64,000 bases of DNA. Source: Nocardioides jejuensis (GTDB taxonomy: Bacteria; Actinomycetota; Actinomycetes; Propionibacteriales; Nocardioidaceae). The notes beneath the pieces are model-generated. The model was not told the origin of the DNA and searched no databases. It saw nothing but the letters and a program-made list of their open reading frames with translations. The DNA is taken from positions 1 through 64,000 of the forward strand of contig NZ_SJZJ01000024.1 of assembly GCF_004337475.1 (NCBI RefSeq). The letters are read 5' to 3'. The first letter of the stretch is position 1. The number at the start of each line of letters is the position of its first letter. This document shows positions 1 through 7,568 of the stretch, piece by piece. The position numbers and the translations under genes are program-made.

Positions 1-30
1 CGCGACCACATCGACCGGGTCCTCGGCTGA
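1..30 (+). CDS. C-terminal tail of an unidentified upstream gene (partial)
   Basis: The window opens in a frame that reads nine residues (RDHIDRVLG) and then a TGA at 28-30. It is immediately followed by a long inverted repeat. Too little remains to name the product; the residues do not resemble the end of YebC, which often precedes ruvC in actinomycetes. This could also be chance reading of non-coding sequence. Confidence 0.3.
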   Translation, partial: RDHIDRVLG

Positions 31-32
31 CC

Positions 33-89
33 GATACCGATCAGTACCGTCCCGACACGCCGGAACGCGGGACCGTACTGATCGGTACC
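33..89. repeat. Long inverted repeat between the upstream gene and ruvC
   Basis: Positions 33-54 and 68-89 are reverse complements at 20 of 22 positions, with a 13-base loop. Each arm also contains a near-palindrome (ACCGATCAGT / ACTGATCGGT). The element starts three bases after the upstream stop codon, so it could be a terminator, although no T-run follows. The internal half-palindromes and its place just upstream of the ruvC -10 element also fit a repressor operator pair of TetR style. The sequence alone does not decide. Confidence 0.55.
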
Positions 90-101
90 GCCACGGGCGG
101 C

Positions 102-122
102 TAGGGTTCGAACATGCGTTCG
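102..122 (+). promoter_or_regulatory. Leaderless ruvC promoter with overlapping LexA (SOS) box
   Basis: A -10 element TAGGGT lies at 102-107, six bases before the ATG at 114, so transcription probably begins at or near the start codon. Positions 109-122 read CGAACATGCGTTCG, a full match to the Gram-positive SOS box consensus CGAACRNRYGTTYG. LexA bound here would cover the transcription start and the start codon. SOS control of ruvCAB is known in other bacteria, including mycobacteria. Confidence 0.85.
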
Positions 123-668
123 CAGAGCCAGTCGCCGACGAGGGTGCTCGGCATCGACCCCGGCCTGACCCGGATGGGCATGGGTGTCGTCGAGGGATCC
201 ATCGGCCGACCGCTGTCGCTCGTCGACGTCAACGTCATCCGGACGACGTCCGCGCTTCCGGTCTGGGAGCGCCTGGTGACCATCGAACGCGGCGTCGAGG
301 CGTGGATCGACGAGCATCGGCCCGATGCGGTGGCGATCGAGCGAATGTTCGCGCGGTCCGACGTCAGCACGATCATGGGCACGGCGCAGGCGGCGGGCGT
401 GGCGATGGTGGTGGCGGCGCGGCGCGGCATCCCGGTCGCGATGCACACGCCCTCCGAGGTGAAGGCAGCCGTCTCCGGCAACGGCCGCGCCGACAAGGCG
501 CAGGTCGGCCTCATGGTCACCCGGATCCTGCGGCTCGATGCCATGCCGAAGCCCGCGGATGCGGCGGACGCCCTGGCGCTTGCCATCACCCACATCTGGC
601 GCGGCGGCGCGCAGAACCGACTCGAGGCAGCCGTGGCTGCCCAGGCACTCAAGGCAGGCACCCGTTGA
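114..668 (+). CDS. ruvC: Crossover junction endodeoxyribonuclease RuvC
   Basis: RuvC resolves Holliday junctions by symmetrical nicking, acting with the RuvAB branch-migration motor. The 184-residue protein has the RNase H-like fold signature: catalytic Asp15 in GIDPGLT, Glu76 in AIERMF, and the C-terminal acidic pair Asp149/Asp152 in the [11 protein letters not shown] segment. Length is typical for actinobacterial RuvC. The ATG at 114 is chosen because it sits six bases after a -10 element and directly on a LexA box. The gene overlaps ruvA by four bases (TTGA), so ruvCAB is one DNA-damage-inducible operon. Confidence 0.96.
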   Translation: MRSQSQSPTRVLGIDPGLTRMGMGVVEGSIGRPLSLVDVNVIRTTSALPVWERLVTIERGVEAWIDEHRPDAVAIERMFARSDVSTIMGTAQAAGVAMVVAARRGIPVAMHTPSEVKAAVSGNGRADKAQVGLMVTRILRLDAMPKPADAADALALAITHIWRGGAQNRLEAAVAAQALKAGTR

Positions 669-1261
669 TCGCACACGTCCGCGGCACCGTCACCGCACTC
701 GGCCTGACCAGCGCCGTGCTGGAGGTCGGGGGAGTCGGCCTCGAACTCCAGTGTACGCCCGGCACACTGGCGACGCTCCGTCACGGCACGACCGCGACCC
801 TGCCGACCAGCATGGTCGTCCGCGAGGACTCGCTGACCCTGTTCGGTTTCCTCGACGACGACGAGAAGTCGTGCTTCGAGCTCGTGCAGACAGCCAGTGG
901 TGTCGGCCCCAAGCTGGCCCAGGCGATCCTGGCCGTCCTTGGCCCGGACGACCTGCGGATCGCGGTCGCGGGCGAAGACGTCAAGACGCTCTGCAAGGTC
1001 CCGGGCATCGGCCAGAAGGGCGCCCAGCGGATTATCCTCGAGCTCAAGGACCGGATCGGTGCGCCCGTCGGTCGCGGCGCGGCCGTGCATGTTCCGGTCG
1101 CCGATGCCTGGCGTTCGCAGGTCGTCGAAGGCCTCACCGGTCTTGGCTGGTCGGCCAAGGAGGCCGAGAAGGCCGTGGACGTCGTCTCCGCCGACGCCGG
1201 CCCGACCCCGGACATCGGCGCCCTCCTGCGCGCGGCCCTCCAGACGCTGCGGAAGGCGTGA
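665..1261 (+). CDS. ruvA: Holliday junction branch migration protein RuvA
   Basis: RuvA tetramers bind four-way junctions and load RuvB hexamers. The 198-residue product begins IAHVRGTV after a TTG start at 665, which overlaps the ruvC stop; a purine-rich ribosome site (AAGGCAGG, 651-658) precedes it. An OB-fold N-terminus is followed by two helix-hairpin-helix motifs ([12 protein letters not shown] and [12 protein letters not shown]), a flexible linker, and domain III, which contacts RuvB. TTG is a rare start, but no better in-frame start keeps the conserved N-terminus. It lies in the ruvCAB operon. Confidence 0.94.
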   Translation: MIAHVRGTVTALGLTSAVLEVGGVGLELQCTPGTLATLRHGTTATLPTSMVVREDSLTLFGFLDDDEKSCFELVQTASGVGPKLAQAILAVLGPDDLRIAVAGEDVKTLCKVPGIGQKGAQRIILELKDRIGAPVGRGAAVHVPVADAWRSQVVEGLTGLGWSAKEAEKAVDVVSADAGPTPDIGALLRAALQTLRKA

Positions 1262-1263
1262 CG

Positions 1264-2364
1264 ATGGCCCGCGACGACCTCGAGTACGACGACACCGGGC
1301 TGTCGGCGTACGAGGAGGAGCACCTGGCCCGCATGGAGGGGCGCCTGACGGCTGTCGAGGCTGACGCGGACGAGCGGGCCGTCGAGGCCGCGCTCCGCCC
1401 CCGTCGTCTCGACGAGGTGATCGGCCAGGAGCGCGTGCGCGAGCAGCTCGGCCTCGTGCTCGACGCGGCCAAGGCGCGCGGTCGCGTGCCCGATCACGTC
1501 CTCCTGTCCGGTCCGCCGGGACTTGGCAAGACCACCCTCGCGATGATCATCGCTGCCGAGATGGAGGCGCCGCTGCGGCTGACGAGTGGTCCGGCGATCA
1601 CGCACGCGGGCGACCTCGCGGCGATCCTCTCGGGGCTCAACGAGGGCGAGGTCCTCTTCGTCGACGAGATCCACCGGATGTCGCGGCCGGCTGAAGAGAT
1701 GCTCTACATGGCGATGGAGGACTTCCGCGTCGACGTGATCATCGGCAAGGGGCCTGGCGCCACGGCGATCCCGCTGGAGATCCCGCCGTTCACCCTGGTC
1801 GGTGCGACGACGCGCGCAGGCCTGCTGCCCGGTCCGCTGCGCGACCGCTTCGGCTTCACCGGGCACCTGGAGTTCTACGAGCCCCATGAGCTCGACGGCA
1901 TCGTCCACCGCAGCGCGCGCCTTCTCGACGTCGACCTGACCGACGAAGGGTCGTCCGAGATCGCCGGTCGTTCGCGGGGCACGCCGCGCATCGCCAACCG
2001 CCTGCTCCGCCGGGTGCGTGACTACGCCCAGGTACGCGCGGACGGCGTCGTCACGCTCGACGTGGCGCACCGGGCGCTGGATCTCTTCGAGGTCGATGCG
2101 AGCGGTCTCGACCGTCTCGACCGCGGTGTGCTGGATGCCCTGTGCCGGCGCTTCGGCGGGGGACCGGTGGGCATCTCCACGCTCGCGGTCGCTGTGGGTG
2201 AGGAGCGCGAGACGGTCGAGGAGGTGGCCGAGCCGTTCCTGGTCCGCAACGGCTTCCTGGCCCGCACGCCGCGCGGGCGCGTCGCGACGCCGGCGGCATG
2301 GGCCCACCTTGGTCTGCAGCAGCCGCTCGGCGCCCCGGGGGATGAGCCGCTGCCCGGCTCGTGA
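1264..2364 (+). CDS. ruvB: Holliday junction branch migration ATPase RuvB
   Basis: RuvB is the AAA+ hexameric motor that drives branch migration at RuvA-bound junctions. The 366-residue protein has Walker [10 protein letters not shown] at about residues 83-91, Walker B LFVDEIH near 131-137, the sensor segment GATTRAG, and a C-terminal winged helix that begins in the [12 protein letters not shown] region. About 35 extra acidic residues precede the conserved [11 protein letters not shown] start, a modest extension compared with most RuvB proteins. The ATG at 1264 is two bases after the ruvA stop. Confidence 0.96.
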   Translation: MARDDLEYDDTGLSAYEEEHLARMEGRLTAVEADADERAVEAALRPRRLDEVIGQERVREQLGLVLDAAKARGRVPDHVLLSGPPGLGKTTLAMIIAAEMEAPLRLTSGPAITHAGDLAAILSGLNEGEVLFVDEIHRMSRPAEEMLYMAMEDFRVDVIIGKGPGATAIPLEIPPFTLVGATTRAGLLPGPLRDRFGFTGHLEFYEPHELDGIVHRSARLLDVDLTDEGSSEIAGRSRGTPRIANRLLRRVRDYAQVRADGVVTLDVAHRALDLFEVDASGLDRLDRGVLDALCRRFGGGPVGISTLAVAVGEERETVEEVAEPFLVRNGFLARTPRGRVATPAAWAHLGLQQPLGAPGDEPLPGS

Positions 2365-2432
2365 CGCGGGCTACACTGCTCCGCGGTCGCTTGAGCGACC
2401 CAACGACGACCCCTTTCGAGAGGCCCTGAAAC

Positions 2433-2708
2433 GTGGGTGACCTTGGCGCCCTGCTGCCGATTGTCGGCATCTTCGCCGTGTTCTGGTTCCTGATGATCCT
2501 GCCGATGCGACGCCGCCAGAAGGCGGCCGCGCAGATGCAGGCGGAGCTGGCCGTCGGCGACCGCGTGGTCACCTCGGGTGGGCTGTACGGCACCATCGCG
2601 CGGCTCGCAGAGGACAGGGTCGGCCTCGAGATCGCCCCTCAGGTCGTCGTCGAGATCGCGCGCGGCGCACTCGTGGGCAAGGCAGTGTTCGACGGAATGG
2701 ATGGCTGA
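2433..2708 (+). CDS. yajC: Preprotein translocase accessory subunit YajC
   Basis: YajC is a small single-pass membrane protein that associates with SecDF in the Sec holotranslocon. The 91-residue product has one hydrophobic segment (about residues 8-26), then MRRRQKAAA and the soluble core VGDRVVTSGGLYGTI typical of the family. The start is GTG at 2433. It overlaps secD by eight bases, and the order yajC-secD-secF after ruvB is the classic actinobacterial arrangement. Confidence 0.93.
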   Translation: MGDLGALLPIVGIFAVFWFLMILPMRRRQKAAAQMQAELAVGDRVVTSGGLYGTIARLAEDRVGLEIAPQVVVEIARGALVGKAVFDGMDG

Positions 2709-4242
2709 CGTGGCTGCACCCAAGACGGCCCACCCGGGCCGCACCCTGATCATCTTCTTCGCCGGTGTGGCGATCCTGTTCGGCCTGGTCGCCATCGGTG
2801 GCACCTGGAAGCCGGCTCTCGGTCTCGACCTCCAGGGCGGCCAGCGCATCACGCTGCGCGCCAAGGACAACAACGTCAAGACCGAGGCAATGGCCGAGGC
2901 CGCCAAGATCATCAATCAGCGTGTCAACGGCTCCGGCGTGAGCGAGGCGTCGGTCTCGACGCAGGGCAACACCAACATCGTCGTGTCGATCCCCGGTGAG
3001 TCGAACCAGAAGCTCGTCGACATCGTCCAGCGCCAGGCTCGCCTCGGCTTCCGCCTGATCGCCTGCTCGAGCTCCGTCCCCGGCGCCTGTGGAGGTGCGG
3101 CCGCGCCGAAGCCGGACAAGACGACCACCGGCATCGTGCACGACGGACTGGCCTGGCGCGCGGCCCCGCCGCAGGCGTGGATCGACAAGTTCAACGCTGC
3201 CACGTGCCCGCCGGCCGCCGAGCCCGACGAGAACGCCGACGCGCCGACGAACCCGATGGTCGCCTGCAGCACGCCGGTCAAGGGCCAGGCGCCGGAGAAG
3301 TACCTCCTCTCGCCCGCCGTGCTCGAGGGCAAGGAGCTCTCCAGCGCGACCGCCCAGCAGGGCGGCCAGAACTCCATCGCCTGGGAGGTCGGGCTCAAGT
3401 TCAAGAGTGACGGCGCGAAGAAGTTCGCCCAGATCTCGAAGTCCCTCTTCACCAACGGCCGCGAGCAGTTCGCCATGGTGCTCGACGGCAGTGTGCTGTC
3501 GGCGCCGCGGATGGACAGCCCGAGCCTCAGCAAGGACGCCTCGATCACCGGCAGCTTCTCGCACGCCGAGGCCATGTCGCTCGCCACCAGCCTCAAGTTC
3601 GGCGCGCTGCCGGTCGCGTTCGAGTCGGACCCGAAGAACGAGACCATCGGTCCCTCCCTCGCGGGCAACCAGCTCGACGCGGGCATCTGGGCCGGCATCG
3701 TCGGCCTCCTCCTCGTGATGCTCTACTGCCTGCTGTACTACCGCGGGCTCGGCTTCGTGGTCATCGCCTCGCTGCTCGCAGCCGGCATCACGACGTACGG
3801 CATGGTCCTGCTCCTGGCCGGTGCGGGCTTCACGCTCTCGCTGCCCGGCATCGCGGGTCTGATCGTGGCCGTCGGCATCACGGCCGACTCGTTCATCGTC
3901 TTCTTCGAACGCATCCGCGACGAGATGCGCGAGGGCAAGTCGATGCGCGTGGCCGTCGAGGCGGGCTGGGTCCGTGCCCGAAACACCTGCCTGGCCGCTG
4001 ACGCTGTCTCGCTGTCTGCCGCCGTCGTTCTCTACATCTTCGCGATCGACGAGGTGCGCGGCTTCGCCTTCACCCTCGGCCTCTCGACGGTGATCGACCT
4101 GGCGATCTTCTTCTGGTTCACCAAGCCGGCGGTCTCCTGGCTGGGCCGGTTCCACTTCTTCAGCGACGGCCACAAGCTCTCGGGCCTGGGCACGGACACG
4201 CTCGGCCTCGATGCCGCGGCGATCAAGGGAGGGGCCGTCTGA
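2701..4242 (+). CDS. secD: Protein translocase subunit SecD
   Basis: SecD works with SecF to complete Sec-dependent export on the outer face of the membrane, powered by the proton gradient. The 513-residue protein has an N-terminal membrane helix (about residues 14-33), the motif LGLDLQGGQ, a large extracytoplasmic domain with an actinobacterial low-complexity insertion around CSSSVPGACGG, and five C-terminal membrane helices that include TADSFIVFFERIRDE. The ATG at 2701 lies within the end of yajC; a GTG nine bases later is an alternative. The stop overlaps the secF start. Confidence 0.95.
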   Translation: MADVAAPKTAHPGRTLIIFFAGVAILFGLVAIGGTWKPALGLDLQGGQRITLRAKDNNVKTEAMAEAAKIINQRVNGSGVSEASVSTQGNTNIVVSIPGESNQKLVDIVQRQARLGFRLIACSSSVPGACGGAAAPKPDKTTTGIVHDGLAWRAAPPQAWIDKFNAATCPPAAEPDENADAPTNPMVACSTPVKGQAPEKYLLSPAVLEGKELSSATAQQGGQNSIAWEVGLKFKSDGAKKFAQISKSLFTNGREQFAMVLDGSVLSAPRMDSPSLSKDASITGSFSHAEAMSLATSLKFGALPVAFESDPKNETIGPSLAGNQLDAGIWAGIVGLLLVMLYCLLYYRGLGFVVIASLLAAGITTYGMVLLLAGAGFTLSLPGIAGLIVAVGITADSFIVFFERIRDEMREGKSMRVAVEAGWVRARNTCLAADAVSLSAAVVLYIFAIDEVRGFAFTLGLSTVIDLAIFFWFTKPAVSWLGRFHFFSDGHKLSGLGTDTLGLDAAAIKGGAV

Positions 4243-5423
4243 TGGGCCGGTTCAATCGTCTGGGCAACGACCTCTACAACGGCCACAAGTCGATCGACTT
4301 CATCGGCCGCTGGAAGACGTGGTTCGCTGCGTCCGCCGTGATCGTGCTGGTCGCGCTCGGTGGCCTCTTCTTCCGGGGGCTCAACCTCGGCATCGACTTC
4401 GTCGGTGGCACCGAGTACAACGTCAGCCTTCCGGCCGCGAAGGTCACCCAGGACAACGCGGACAAGCTCCGCGACGTCGTTGCCGGCCTCGGCATCAAGG
4501 ACGCCGAGCAGCCCGTGGTCACCACCTCGGGCAACGAGGCGATACTTGTGCAGACCGAGCCGCTGACCAACGCCGAGATCATCACCGTCAAGAAGGCGAT
4601 CGGCGACGCGCTCCACATCTCGGCCGACGACGTCTCGCAGTCGTCGCTCGGCGAGAGCTGGGGCAAGGACGTCCTCAACCGGGCGATCCTCGGCCTGATC
4701 GTCTTCCTGATCGTGGTGATGCTCTTCATCTGGGCGTACTTCCGCGAGTGGAAGATGTCTGTCGCCGCCATCGTCGCGCTCGCTCACGACGTCCTGATCA
4801 CGGTCGGCATCTACGCGCTGTCCGGCTTCGAGGTCTCGCCCGCGACGGTCACTGGCATCCTGACCATCCTCGGCTTCTCGCTCTACGACACCGTCGTCGT
4901 CTTCGACAAGGTCCGGGAGAACACGCACCAGGGCAAGGCCGGCTCCCGCACGTACGCCGACGGGGCCAACCTCGCGGTCAACCAGACGCTGGTCCGCTCG
5001 ATCAACACCTCGATCGTGGCCCTGCTGCCCGTGGCCGCGCTGCTGTACGTCGGTGTGGTCCAGCTCGGCTCCGGCTCGCTGAAGGACCTGGCGCTGGCGC
5101 TCTTCGTCGGCATGATCGCCGGCGCGTACTCCTCGATCTTCATCGCGACGCCGCTGCTGGTGATGCTGAAGAAGAACGACGACGACGTCGAGGTGGTCAA
5201 CCGCCGCGCGGCGGCGCGCATCCGCGCTGCTGACCCGTACGCCAGCGTGCCGTCGTTCGCCGAGGGCATGCCGGTCTTCGCCGACCCGACCACCACTGCG
5301 CTGGAGCAGGCCCGCCAGCACATCGACCCGGCCAAGGCGCAGCGCCCGATGACGCAGGACCGCCTGCCCAAGGGCTTCCTGAAGGACCAGGACGAGCTGC
5401 CCGACGAGCTGGACGAGCGCTGA
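4242..5423 (+). CDS. secF: Protein translocase subunit SecF
   Basis: This is the SecD partner in the translocon-associated RND-type complex. The 393-residue protein starts at an ATG overlapping the secD stop (TGATG). It shows a first membrane helix near residues 26-46, the GIDFVGGTEY motif, a short periplasmic domain, and five more helices containing YDTVVVFDKVRENT. A hydrophilic C-terminal tail of about 70 residues (after MLKKNDDD) is longer than in Escherichia coli and usual in actinomycetes. The stop overlaps the apt start. Confidence 0.95.
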   Translation: MGRFNRLGNDLYNGHKSIDFIGRWKTWFAASAVIVLVALGGLFFRGLNLGIDFVGGTEYNVSLPAAKVTQDNADKLRDVVAGLGIKDAEQPVVTTSGNEAILVQTEPLTNAEIITVKKAIGDALHISADDVSQSSLGESWGKDVLNRAILGLIVFLIVVMLFIWAYFREWKMSVAAIVALAHDVLITVGIYALSGFEVSPATVTGILTILGFSLYDTVVVFDKVRENTHQGKAGSRTYADGANLAVNQTLVRSINTSIVALLPVAALLYVGVVQLGSGSLKDLALALFVGMIAGAYSSIFIATPLLVMLKKNDDDVEVVNRRAAARIRAADPYASVPSFAEGMPVFADPTTTALEQARQHIDPAKAQRPMTQDRLPKGFLKDQDELPDELDER

Positions 5424-5986
5424 TGGGGGAGCTGGCTCCGGCGGTCCGGGCGGAGGTCGATCGGGCGCTAGCGGCGTGCGTGACCGACGTACCGGACTAT
5501 CCGCAGCCAGGCGTGCTCTTCAAGGACATCACGCCGCTCCTGGCCGACCACGATGCGTTCACGGCAGTTGTGACGGCTCTCGCATCGGCAGGCCGTGACG
5601 ACGACGGCACGGTGATCGTTGACAAGGTCGTGGGCATGGAAGCGCGTGGGTTCATCCTCGCCGCTCCCGTTGCCCTCGCCCTCGGCGCCGGATTCGTCCC
5701 GGTGCGCAAGGCGGGCAAGCTGCCGCGTGCGACCCACGCGGTCTCCTATGCCCTCGAGTACGGCGAGGCCACCCTGGAGATCCACCAGGACGCGGTAGCG
5801 CCGGGCGAGCGGGTCCTGCTCGTCGATGACGTGCTCGCGACGGGCGGCACGGTCGCCGCGACGCGCGAGCTCGTCGAGTCGTGCGGCGGCACCGTCCACG
5901 CCGTCGCGGTCCTGATGGAGCTCAGCTTCCTTCCGGGTCGCGAGACGAACCCCGGGCTCACGGTCGCCGCTCTCGGTACCGTGTGA
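5423..5986 (+). CDS. apt: Adenine phosphoribosyltransferase
   Basis: The enzyme salvages adenine by converting it with PRPP to AMP. The 187-residue protein carries the PRPP-binding loop VLLVDDVLATGGT at residues 131-143 and the APRT signature YPQPGVLFKDITPLL near residues 26-40. The start overlaps the secF stop (TGATG), so it is translationally coupled to secDF. In many actinomycetes apt is followed directly by relA; here a GAPDH gene intervenes. Confidence 0.94.
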   Translation: MGELAPAVRAEVDRALAACVTDVPDYPQPGVLFKDITPLLADHDAFTAVVTALASAGRDDDGTVIVDKVVGMEARGFILAAPVALALGAGFVPVRKAGKLPRATHAVSYALEYGEATLEIHQDAVAPGERVLLVDDVLATGGTVAATRELVESCGGTVHAVAVLMELSFLPGRETNPGLTVAALGTV

Positions 5987-6030
5987 CCGCTTGAACTTCA
6001 CAGATCCATTCGAGAAAGAGAAGCACTGAC

Positions 6031-7464
6031 GTGACGTCTGACCACTTCGCCGACTGGAAGCAGCGCGAGGCTCTGGCCGAGGCGATGATCCCGATCATCG
6101 GCAAGCTCTACCGCGAGCAGGACGTCACTGTCCTCGTGCACAGCCGGTCCCTGGTGAACAAGTCGGTCATCAGCATCCTGAAGACCCACAAGTACGTCCG
6201 CCAGATCGTCGGCACGGGTCTCAGCATCGACCAGACCTTCCCGATCCTCCAGGCCGTCGCGGCGCTCGACCTCGGTCCCTCGCGCATCGACATCGGCAAG
6301 CTCGCCCTGGCGTACGCCGAGGACTCGAAGGGCCTCTCCATCGAGGAGTACGTCGCCGCGGAGCTCGCCGGCGCCACGGGTGGCAACAAGGTCGTCCGGG
6401 ACGGCGCCACCGACGTCGTTCTCTACGGCTTCGGTCGCATCGGTCGCCTCGTGGCGCGCCTGCTGATCGAGAAGTCGGGCTCCGGCAACGGCCTCGCCCT
6501 GCGTGCTGTCGTGGTCCGCAAGGGCTCTGATGACGACCTCAAGAAGCGTGCGTCGCTGCTGCGCCGCGACTCGATCCACGGCCAGTTCAACGGCTCGATC
6601 GAGATCGACGAGGAGCGCAACGTCCTCATCGCCAACGGCGTCGAGATCCAGTTCATCTACTCCAACGACCCGACCACGGTCGACTACACGGAGTACGGCA
6701 TCCAGAATGCGATCCTGGTCGACAACACCGGCATCTGGCGCGACCGCGAGGGCCTGTCCAAGCACCTGCGTCCCGGCATCGCCAAGGTCCTGCTCACGGC
6801 TCCGGGCAAGGGCGATGTCAAGAACATCGTCCACGGCGTCAACCAGGGCACCATCGAGGCGACGGACAACATCCTGTCCTGCGCCTCGTGCACGACCAAC
6901 GCGATCGTCCCGCCGCTGAAGGCGATTGACGACGAGTTCGGCATTGTCCAGGGCCACGTCGAGACGGTGCACTCGTTCACGAACGACCAGAACCTGCTCG
7001 ACAACTTCCACAAGGGCGACCGTCGTGGCCGCTCTGCGCCGCTCAACATGGTCCTCACCGAGACCGGCGCCGCGTCCGCGATCAAGAAGGCGATGCCGGA
7101 CTTCGGCGCCCACATCTCGGGCTCCTCGATCCGCGTCCCCACCCCGGACGTCTCGATGGCGATCCTCAACCTGACGCTGAAGCGCGAGACGACGAAGGAG
7201 GAGCTCAACGACTTCATGCGCAACACGTCGCTGCACTCCGACCTGAAGCGCCAGATCGACTTCACCACGTCGAACGACGCGGTCTCCACCGACTTCGTCG
7301 GCTCGCGTCACGCCTCGATCTTCGACGCCAACGCCACGATCGTTAATGGCACGAACGCGATCACGTACCTCTGGTACGACAACGAGTTCGGCTACTCGTG
7401 CCAGGTCGTCCGCGTGGTGCAGACGATCTCCGGCGTGGAGTACCCGCTCTTCCCGTCTGCCTGA
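6031..7464 (+). CDS. Long-form glyceraldehyde-3-phosphate dehydrogenase
   Basis: The 477-residue protein oxidises or reduces at the glyceraldehyde-3-phosphate step of central carbon metabolism. An N-terminal extension of about 125 residues precedes the Rossmann motif LYGFGRIGRL (131-140). The catalytic segment SCASCTTN places the nucleophile at Cys287 and the general base at about His314 (VHSFTNDQ). The length and extension match the GapB-like class known from corynebacteria rather than the 335-residue glycolytic form. The second beta strand (RAVVVRKG) has no acidic residue, so NADP use and a gluconeogenic role are plausible but inferred. The start is GTG at 6031. A strong hairpin terminator follows. 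Confidence 0.9.
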   Translation: MTSDHFADWKQREALAEAMIPIIGKLYREQDVTVLVHSRSLVNKSVISILKTHKYVRQIVGTGLSIDQTFPILQAVAALDLGPSRIDIGKLALAYAEDSKGLSIEEYVAAELAGATGGNKVVRDGATDVVLYGFGRIGRLVARLLIEKSGSGNGLALRAVVVRKGSDDDLKKRASLLRRDSIHGQFNGSIEIDEERNVLIANGVEIQFIYSNDPTTVDYTEYGIQNAILVDNTGIWRDREGLSKHLRPGIAKVLLTAPGKGDVKNIVHGVNQGTIEATDNILSCASCTTNAIVPPLKAIDDEFGIVQGHVETVHSFTNDQNLLDNFHKGDRRGRSAPLNMVLTETGAASAIKKAMPDFGAHISGSSIRVPTPDVSMAILNLTLKRETTKEELNDFMRNTSLHSDLKRQIDFTTSNDAVSTDFVGSRHASIFDANATIVNGTNAITYLWYDNEFGYSCQVVRVVQTISGVEYPLFPSA

Positions 7465-7481
7465 CCCGCAGCTGCTTCATC

Positions 7482-7528
7482 CCGAAGGCCCCGTGCCGCA
7501 GGTTTCGCCTGCCGCACGGGGCCTTCGG
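7482..7528. terminator. Hairpin terminator after the GAPDH gene
   Basis: A stem of about 21 base pairs with a single mismatch (arms 7482-7502 and 7508-7528) encloses a five-base TTTCG loop, 18 bases after the GAPDH stop. There is no T-run, as is common for actinobacterial terminators. It separates this transcript from relA, which has its own promoter. Confidence 0.85.
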
Positions 7529-7553
7529 CGTACGCCGGGTGTCCGCGCGCCCC

Positions 7554-7568
7554 TAGGATGAGGAGATG
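7554..7568 (+). promoter_or_regulatory. Predicted leaderless relA promoter
   Basis: TAGGAT at 7554-7559 is followed by six bases and then the relA ATG at 7566-7568. This is the same -10 to start spacing as at ruvC, which suggests that transcription starts at or next to the A of the start codon. No clear -35 element is seen. An AGGAG at 7561-7565 abuts the ATG, too close to act as a normal ribosome site. Confidence 0.6.
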
